Assembly (NCBI GenBank): GCA_934502625.1
Contig: CAKSUQ010000004.1
Coordinates: forward strand, 44,612 to 108,611
DNA length: 64,000 bases
Direction of reading: 5' to 3'
Source: an uncultured Gemmiger sp.
Lineage (GTDB): Bacteria > Bacillota > Clostridia > Oscillospirales > Ruminococcaceae
Part shown: positions 60,140 to 64,000 of the stretch, piece by piece
How positions within the stretch are numbered: the first letter of the stretch is position 1
How the letters are laid out: every line of letters starts with the position of its first letter
Program-made: the position numbers and the translations under genes
The notes under the pieces: model-generated
Told to the model about the DNA's origin: nothing
The model's input: only the letters and a program-made list of their open reading frames with translations
Databases searched by the model: none

Positions 60140-61546
60140 TCACTTGTTGGCCGCGTTTTCTTCCGGCAGTGCGTCCTTTTCCTCGGCAAAGCCCTCGGTG
60201 CTTTCCGGCATAAACAAAATTTTGATCGTCGCAAGGATGATTTTTAAATCCGTCAGAACGCCCTGTTCGCCAATGTACATCAGATCCATCTGCAATTTGT
60301 CGTAGGGGCTGGTGTTCGCCTTGCCGTAAACCTGCGCGTAACCGGTCAAGCCTGCTTTGACCTGCAGGCGCAGGCCGAACTCCGGCATATCCTTTTCGTA
60401 CAGCTCAATGGTCTCCAACCGCTCCGGCCGGGGGCCGACGATCGTCATATTGCCGATGAAAATATCGTAGAGCTGCGGCAGCTCGTCCAAGCGGCAGGCG
60501 CGGATGAACTTTCCCACCGGCGTGATGCGGTCGTCGTTCTGCATCGTGACGATGCCCTTGCCGCCCTTGTCGGCGTCGACCTTCATGCTGCGGAACTTGT
60601 GGATGACAAATTCCTTGCGGTTCAGCGTCATGCGCTTCTGGGTGAACATCACGGGGCCGCCGTCGTAGGCTTTGATGGCGATGGCGGTCGCCATCATGAA
60701 GGGGCTGGTGAGGATGAGCGCCGCGCCGGAGAGCAAAATGTCCATGAGCCGCTTGAAGCCCAGATAGAACACCGACGGTGCCGCCCGCTGGCAGAGCAGC
60801 ACCGGCAGGTGGTTCATCCGCAGGTTCTGCCCGTTGCTGATGAGCAGGTCACCGATGTTCGGGCGCACATAGGCCAGAATGTCGTGGTCGATGCAGTACT
60901 TCAGGATGTCGTTGCGGCGGCTCGACGCGATGCCGCAGAGCAGCACGGCCTCCGCGCCGGTGTCCCGCAGCTGGGCTTCCAGCGCATCCATCGGGCGGCC
61001 GGCCTCGGCCTCGCCGACCATTTCCAGCCGGTTGCGCTGGGTCTTGGCGATCTGCACGCCATTTTTGTAGGCTTCCTTGTTGTCGTAGACGAGCACAGTT
61101 TTCTTCGCAGGTACGATCTTATCCGTCAGCCTCGATGCAATCAGCGACCATAGCGCGCTGAACGCCGCGCACACAGCCAAGCAGAGCAGCAGCGGCAGAA
61201 TATGCGGCACATGTGCGCGGATCAGCATCCACAGCACGACGAACATGAAAAATCCGGTCATCGACAGCGAGATAACGTGGGAGTAGATCAGCTCGCCCAC
61301 ACGGCTCGTCAGCAGGTCGAAGCCGCCGTACAAGTGGACGAACACCGTATACAGTGCGCAGAAGAAACCGATGACCATATAGTCGCCGTAGCCCTCGAAG
61401 GTCAGATAGAGCCATTTTTCGTAGTAGGCGTACCAGCAGACCGCGAAAGCGGCCGTGTTCAGCAGCGGCAGCACGGCGTCCAGCAAAAACAGCTGCGCGC
61501 GCTGGCGCTGCTGGGTGTTGATGATTTTCTGGGAACGATTGTCCAT
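60140..61546 (-). CDS. Undecaprenyl-phosphate sugar-1-phosphate transferase (priming enzyme, WcaJ/CpsE-type)
   Basis: The 468-residue first gene of the operon has four to five N-terminal helices, a middle Rossmann-like part (about 145-255), and the C-terminal sugar transferase domain. That domain shows KRLMDILLSGAALILTSPFM, DGGPVMFTQKRMTLNRKEF, KFRSMKVDAD, RACRLDELPQLYDIFIGNMTIVGPRPE and KAGLTGYAQVYGKANTSPYDKL. It loads the first sugar phosphate on the lipid carrier. ATG 61546 has AAGGAT and a promoter lies just upstream. The window holds a second enzyme of this kind at 9187. Confidence 0.94.
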   Translation of the reverse strand: MDNRSQKIINTQQRQRAQLFLLDAVLPLLNTAAFAVCWYAYYEKWLYLTFEGYGDYMVIGFFCALYTVFVHLYGGFDLLTSRVGELIYSHVISLSMTGFFMFVVLWMLIRAHVPHILPLLLCLAVCAAFSALWSLIASRLTDKIVPAKKTVLVYDNKEAYKNGVQIAKTQRNRLEMVGEAEAGRPMDALEAQLRDTGAEAVLLCGIASSRRNDILKYCIDHDILAYVRPNIGDLLISNGQNLRMNHLPVLLCQRAAPSVFYLGFKRLMDILLSGAALILTSPFMMATAIAIKAYDGGPVMFTQKRMTLNRKEFVIHKFRSMKVDADKGGKGIVTMQNDDRITPVGKFIRACRLDELPQLYDIFIGNMTIVGPRPERLETIELYEKDMPEFGLRLQVKAGLTGYAQVYGKANTSPYDKLQMDLMYIGEQGVLTDLKIILATIKILFMPESTEGFAEEKDALPEENAANK

Positions 61547-61607
61547 CTTTTTATATCCTTCCGGAACGCCGCCCTCAACGGAGCAGCGTCAATACTTATA
61601 CAGTATA

Positions 61608-61636
61608 ATCATACCATATCCGGCACTTTTTTTCAA
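61608..61636 (-). promoter_or_regulatory. Promoter of the polysaccharide operon
   Basis: On minus: TTGAAA (61636-61631), 17-bp spacer, TATGAT (61613-61608), about 62 bases before the first ATG. All nine genes downstream are tightly packed, so this probably drives the whole set. Confidence 0.65.
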
Positions 61637-61664
61637 TGAAAACCCGCAGTTTGTCGAATCGCTC

Positions 61665-62660
61665 TCACCCCACGACCTCATTCACCAACTTTTCCCCTCG
61701 CGCGAATGCCCGCGCGTTCTCCATCGTTGTGATGGCAATGCTCTGCAACGCCGTCCGGGTGAAAAACGCCTGATGGCTCGTTACGACCACGTTCGGGAAA
61801 CTCAGCAAAATCGGCACGACCTCGTTCTGCAGCACATCGTCGGAAAAATCCTCGAACACCTGCCCGTCCTCGTCCTCGTAGACGTCCAGCCCAACGCCCG
61901 CAAATTTCTTCTGCCGCAGCGCGTCGGTGAGCGCCCCCGTGTCGATCAGCCCGCCCCGGCTCGTGTTGACTAAAATCGCGCTGTCCCGCATCATTTTGAT
62001 CGTATCTGCGTTGATCATGTGGTGCGTTTCCGCCGTCAGCGGGCAATGCAGGCTGATGAGATCCGCCGTGCGCAGCAGCTCGTCCAGCGGCACATACCGC
62101 ACGATGCCCTCCAGCGCCGGATTTTTGTACTGGTCATAGGCCAGCACCGTCATGCCGTAGCCGTGGCAGATGCGCGCCATCGCCGCGCCGATTCGTCCCG
62201 TGCCGACGATGCCCGCCGCCGAGCCGTAGAGGTTGTGCCCCAGCAGGCCGTCCAGCGCGAAATTGTTGTTGCGCACCTTGATATATGCCTTGCACAGCCG
62301 CCGGTTCGCGGCCTGCGCCAGCGCCATGGCGTGCTCGGCCACAGCCTCCGGGCTGTAGCCCGGCACCCGCAGCACCGTGATGCCGCAGCGTTTTGCGGCG
62401 GCCAAGTCCACATTATTGTACCCCGCGCACCGCAGCAGCAGGCAGCGGATGCCCAGCTGCGCCAGCCTTTCCAACACCGGTGCCGAGCAGTCCGCATTGA
62501 CGAACGCACACACCGCGTCCCCGCCCTCGGCCAGCGCAGCGGTATCCGCATCCAGATTGGCTGTCAAGAATTTGATCTCGCACCCGTATTCCGGGTCAGC
62601 CGCCAGCACATCAAAGTAGTAGTGGTCGTATTCGCGCGTACCGTAAAAAATGATTTTCAT
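61665..62660 (-). CDS. D-2-hydroxyacid dehydrogenase, D-lactate dehydrogenase type
   Basis: The 331-residue NAD enzyme has KCAG-type N-domain block RCAGYNNVDLAAAKRCGITVLRVPGYSPEAVAEHAMAL, the NAD loop GIVGTGRIGAAMARI (about 150), HCPLTAETHHMIN, VNTSRGGLIDT, LDVYEDEDG and the catalytic His in VVTSHQAFFT (about 295). The VPxYSPxAVAE and HQAFxT patterns are those of fermentative D-lactate dehydrogenases. It reduces pyruvate to D-lactate, regenerating NAD. The gene stands upstream of, but separate from, the polysaccharide operon. A CAGTATACTG palindrome lies about 43-52 bases before the start. Confidence 0.92.
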   Translation of the reverse strand: MKIIFYGTREYDHYYFDVLAADPEYGCEIKFLTANLDADTAALAEGGDAVCAFVNADCSAPVLERLAQLGIRCLLLRCAGYNNVDLAAAKRCGITVLRVPGYSPEAVAEHAMALAQAANRRLCKAYIKVRNNNFALDGLLGHNLYGSAAGIVGTGRIGAAMARICHGYGMTVLAYDQYKNPALEGIVRYVPLDELLRTADLISLHCPLTAETHHMINADTIKMMRDSAILVNTSRGGLIDTGALTDALRQKKFAGVGLDVYEDEDGQVFEDFSDDVLQNEVVPILLSFPNVVVTSHQAFFTRTALQSIAITTMENARAFARGEKLVNEVVG

Positions 62661-62769
62661 AAAAATACCCCCAGTCCTTTCAGTATCGGTCGTTCACACA
62701 CCCAGTATACTGAATGGATCGGGGGATTTCCGTTGTATGGACAACACTGTGCGGCCTTGTTTTTGCCCC

Positions 62770-62943
62770 TCCCCAGCGGGGCTTTGCTCCGCCCGTGGAA
62801 CGTCGCGGCCGCCGCAAATTGCCCTGCATTATCGATACTACCTCCACACCGTAGGGGCGGATTGCATATCCGCCCGCACCACCTTACCTTTACCTCCACC
62901 GAATCTTCCTCCACCCGGTAGGGTTCGGGCATGCCCGACCCTC
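62770..62943. repeat. Family B repeats upstream of the lactate dehydrogenase gene
   Basis: A half unit GCGGGGCTTTGCTCCGCCCG, a unit GTAGGGGCGGATTGCATATC then CGCCCGC (62851-62877) and GTAGGGTTCGGGCATGCCCG then ACCCTC (62918-62943). The gap 62661-63115 otherwise shows only the promoter at 62999. Confidence 0.7.
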
Positions 62944-62998
62944 AGTTCTCCCGCTGCCTCTCATCCACGGGATGCATCGATTAAGCTTTCACGCTGCT

Positions 62999-63027
62999 TG
63001 TAAAGCAATAGACTATATGGTACAATT
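62999..63027 (+). promoter_or_regulatory. Promoter for the MGMT-family gene
   Basis: TTGTAA (62999-63004), 17-bp spacer, TACAAT (63022-63027), about 90 bases before the ATG. It lies at the point where base composition turns AT-rich. Confidence 0.6.
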
Positions 63028-63115
63028 AAGCAACTCGGAATTTGTCAAATTTTCTAAACAGTCTCATTGCATAGGAATGACAAACAGACTATTCTTAAAG
63101 TAGGAGGTGGTAGAA

Positions 63116-63595
63116 ATGGCAAACGAAGATAAAAAGGATTTTAATGCTATGTTGCATGATAAAAAGGATATGCCTAAAATTCAAATTATTACAGACCCGA
63201 AAAGCATTGAAAAATATGGTGGAAGTAAAATGTATTTTGCCCCGCCAATCGACTATGATAAGGTAATGAAAAAAATCCCTTATGGTAAAGTGATTACTGT
63301 TGGGAAAATACGAGAATACTTTGCGGAGTTGAATGGTGCAGATTTTACAGAACCGATTACAGCAGGAATTTTTGTTTCTATTGTGGCATGGGCGAGTTAT
63401 CAGCGTTCCGAAGATGAAACGCCTTATTGGAGAACATTAAAAGCGAACGGAGAACTGAATGCTAAGTATCCAAATGGTATTGAAGCACAGAAAGAAAAAT
63501 TAGAAGCAGAGGGGCACACTATTATTCAAAAAGGTCACAAAAATATACGTTACTATGTAAAGGACTATGAAAATTTTCTCTTTGTTTTGAAATAG
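63116..63595 (+). CDS. MGMT-family (alkyltransferase-like) DNA-binding protein
   Basis: The 159-residue protein has the MGMT/ATL helix-turn-helix fold: KKIPYGKVITVGKIREYF (about 49-66), a Ser/Ala-rich recognition helix region, then TPYWRTLKANGELNAKYPNGIEAQKEKLEAEGH (about 102-134). The catalytic PCHRV site of true methyltransferases is replaced by PYWRT, with no Cys, so it cannot accept methyl groups. It may bind alkylated bases like ATL proteins, but that is inference. The gene is clearly AT-richer than its neighbours, pointing to transfer. AGGAGG site; ATG 63116 preferred over GTG 63107, which is inside that site. Confidence 0.82.
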   Translation: MANEDKKDFNAMLHDKKDMPKIQIITDPKSIEKYGGSKMYFAPPIDYDKVMKKIPYGKVITVGKIREYFAELNGADFTEPITAGIFVSIVAWASYQRSEDETPYWRTLKANGELNAKYPNGIEAQKEKLEAEGHTIIQKGHKNIRYYVKDYENFLFVLK

Positions 63596-63664
63596 GTAAC
63601 ATCCAGTTTATTGAATTACCGTACTTTATAAAGCACTATTAAGAATATTTTCTCTGTAAAAAGC

Positions 63665-63697
63665 AAAAGGCAGGCGTTAAATCCGTCTGCCTTTTTA
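63665..63697 (+). terminator. Intrinsic terminator after the MGMT-family gene
   Basis: AAAAGGCAGGCG paired with CGTCTGCCTTTT, loop TTAAATC, then T-run. Confidence 0.8.
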
Positions 63698-63784
63698 TAG
63701 TACCACTTTGAATAAAGGTCGACTGCTTTTTTCTGCCCCCGTCCCCGGCATCCTGCCACCCAATCGGGGACTCTCCCGCGCCCT

Positions 63785-63864
63785 AAAAACAGTCCGCAGG
63801 ACTGTTTTTGCCCCGCGGTACGCTGACGCGGGGCATGGGCTGTTCTCGTCCCCGATGGTGCACC
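63785..63864. repeat. Two GC-rich hairpins and an inverted copy of the tRNA-Lys 3' end
   Basis: AAAAACAGTCC-GCA-GGACTGTTTTT (63786-63811), GCCCCGCG..CGCGGGGC (63811-63837), then the 17 bases 63848-63864 equal the tRNA-Lys 3' end at 63947-63931 but in the opposite direction. No gene is seen in the gap 63596-63929. Confidence 0.6.
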
Positions 63865-63891
63865 TGACTTCGGGCATTCCGGAAAAAAGAA

Positions 63892-63927
63892 ATAAAAAAA
63901 ACACCCTGCAACTTAATGCAAGGTGTT
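63892..63927 (-). terminator. Terminator after tRNA-Lys
   Basis: On minus: ACACCTTGCA, loop of six, TGCAGGGTGT, followed by a run of eight T. Confidence 0.82.
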
Positions 63928-63929
63928 TG

Positions 63930-64000
63930 TGGTGCACCATCGGGGACTCGAACCCAGGACCCACTGATTAAGAGTCAGTTGCTCTACCAACTGAGCTAAT
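63930..64000 (-). tRNA. tRNA-Lys (anticodon CTT), 5' end cut by window edge
   Basis: Read on minus: D-arm TAGCTCAGTTGGTAGAGCA, anticodon loop ACTCTTAAT (anticodon CTT), variable loop, T-arm GGTTCGAGTCC, acceptor ATGGTGC, discriminator A and encoded CCA at 63932-63930. About five bases of the 5' acceptor strand lie outside the window. Confidence 0.93.

Noticed and set aside
63848..63864. The tRNA-end copy as a phage attachment site
   Set aside because: Its orientation is inverted relative to the tRNA and no integrase is nearby; a site-specific integration would leave direct copies.
63708..63971. Plus-strand open frame of 87 codons at the right edge
   Set aside because: It runs through hairpins and across the tRNA-Lys gene; no ribosome site of note and no recognisable domain.

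Overview
The window looks like a high-GC gut Clostridia genome of the Oscillospirales/Ruminococcaceae type (Faecalibacterium, Subdoligranulum or Gemmiger relatives). I infer this from a SCIFF peptide with its maturase, an Na+/Pi transporter beside pst genes, OadB/OadG-type decarboxylase subunits, UxuA/UxuB uronate genes, strong AGGAGG-type ribosome sites, and intergenic spaces full of palindromic repeats. No 16S rRNA or other taxonomic marker is present, so the genus is not proven.

Layout. 0-5 kb: manA (cut by the window edge), a phospho-sugar mutase, a LacI regulator and a secreted GHL10-type glycosidase, all on the minus strand. 5-10.6 kb: a c-di-GMP protein (GGDEF-REC-HD-GYP), an ABC exporter and a sugar-phosphate transferase. 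10.9-20 kb: a phosphate regulon, with pstSCAB-phoU on minus and divergent nptA-phoB-phoR on plus; PstS is circularly permuted. 20.1-22 kb: a sortase-anchored surface protein broken by a C9 tract just after its signal peptide. 22-31 kb: uppP, a HAD phosphatase, an aminotransferase, an L,D-transpeptidase, two CobW-type GTPases and an aminopeptidase P. 30.8-38.4 kb: SCIFF peptide and maturase, an Orn/Lys/Arg decarboxylase-fold enzyme, sbcDC and a GNAT. 38.5-41.7 kb: a 172-bp MITE-like element, a NusG-II protein, RNase Z and an ECF sigma/anti-sigma pair. 41.9-50.1 kb: OadB/OadG, an Amt-GlnK fusion, an AraC regulator and the uxuB-uxuA pair. 50.1-61.6 kb: a nine-gene polysaccharide operon on minus with a priming transferase, three glycosyltransferases, a Wzy-glycosyltransferase fusion and a flippase. 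61.6-64 kb: a D-lactate dehydrogenase-type enzyme, an AT-rich MGMT-family gene and tRNA-Lys(CTT).

Two repeat families fill most gaps. Family A (about 140-200 bp, six copies) carries hairpins whose stem sequences change together while the flanks stay fixed. Family B has GTAGGGGC...GCCCCTAC arms around self-complementary cores of many different sequences. Both look like structured, REP-like elements. No associated transposase is visible here.

How it works together: phosphate sensing (PhoR/PhoB with 11-bp repeats between pstS and nptA) controls two uptake systems. Uronate breakdown feeds from UxuB and UxuA. The surface is shaped by the polysaccharide operon, UppP, the L,D-transpeptidase and a possibly phase-variable adhesin.
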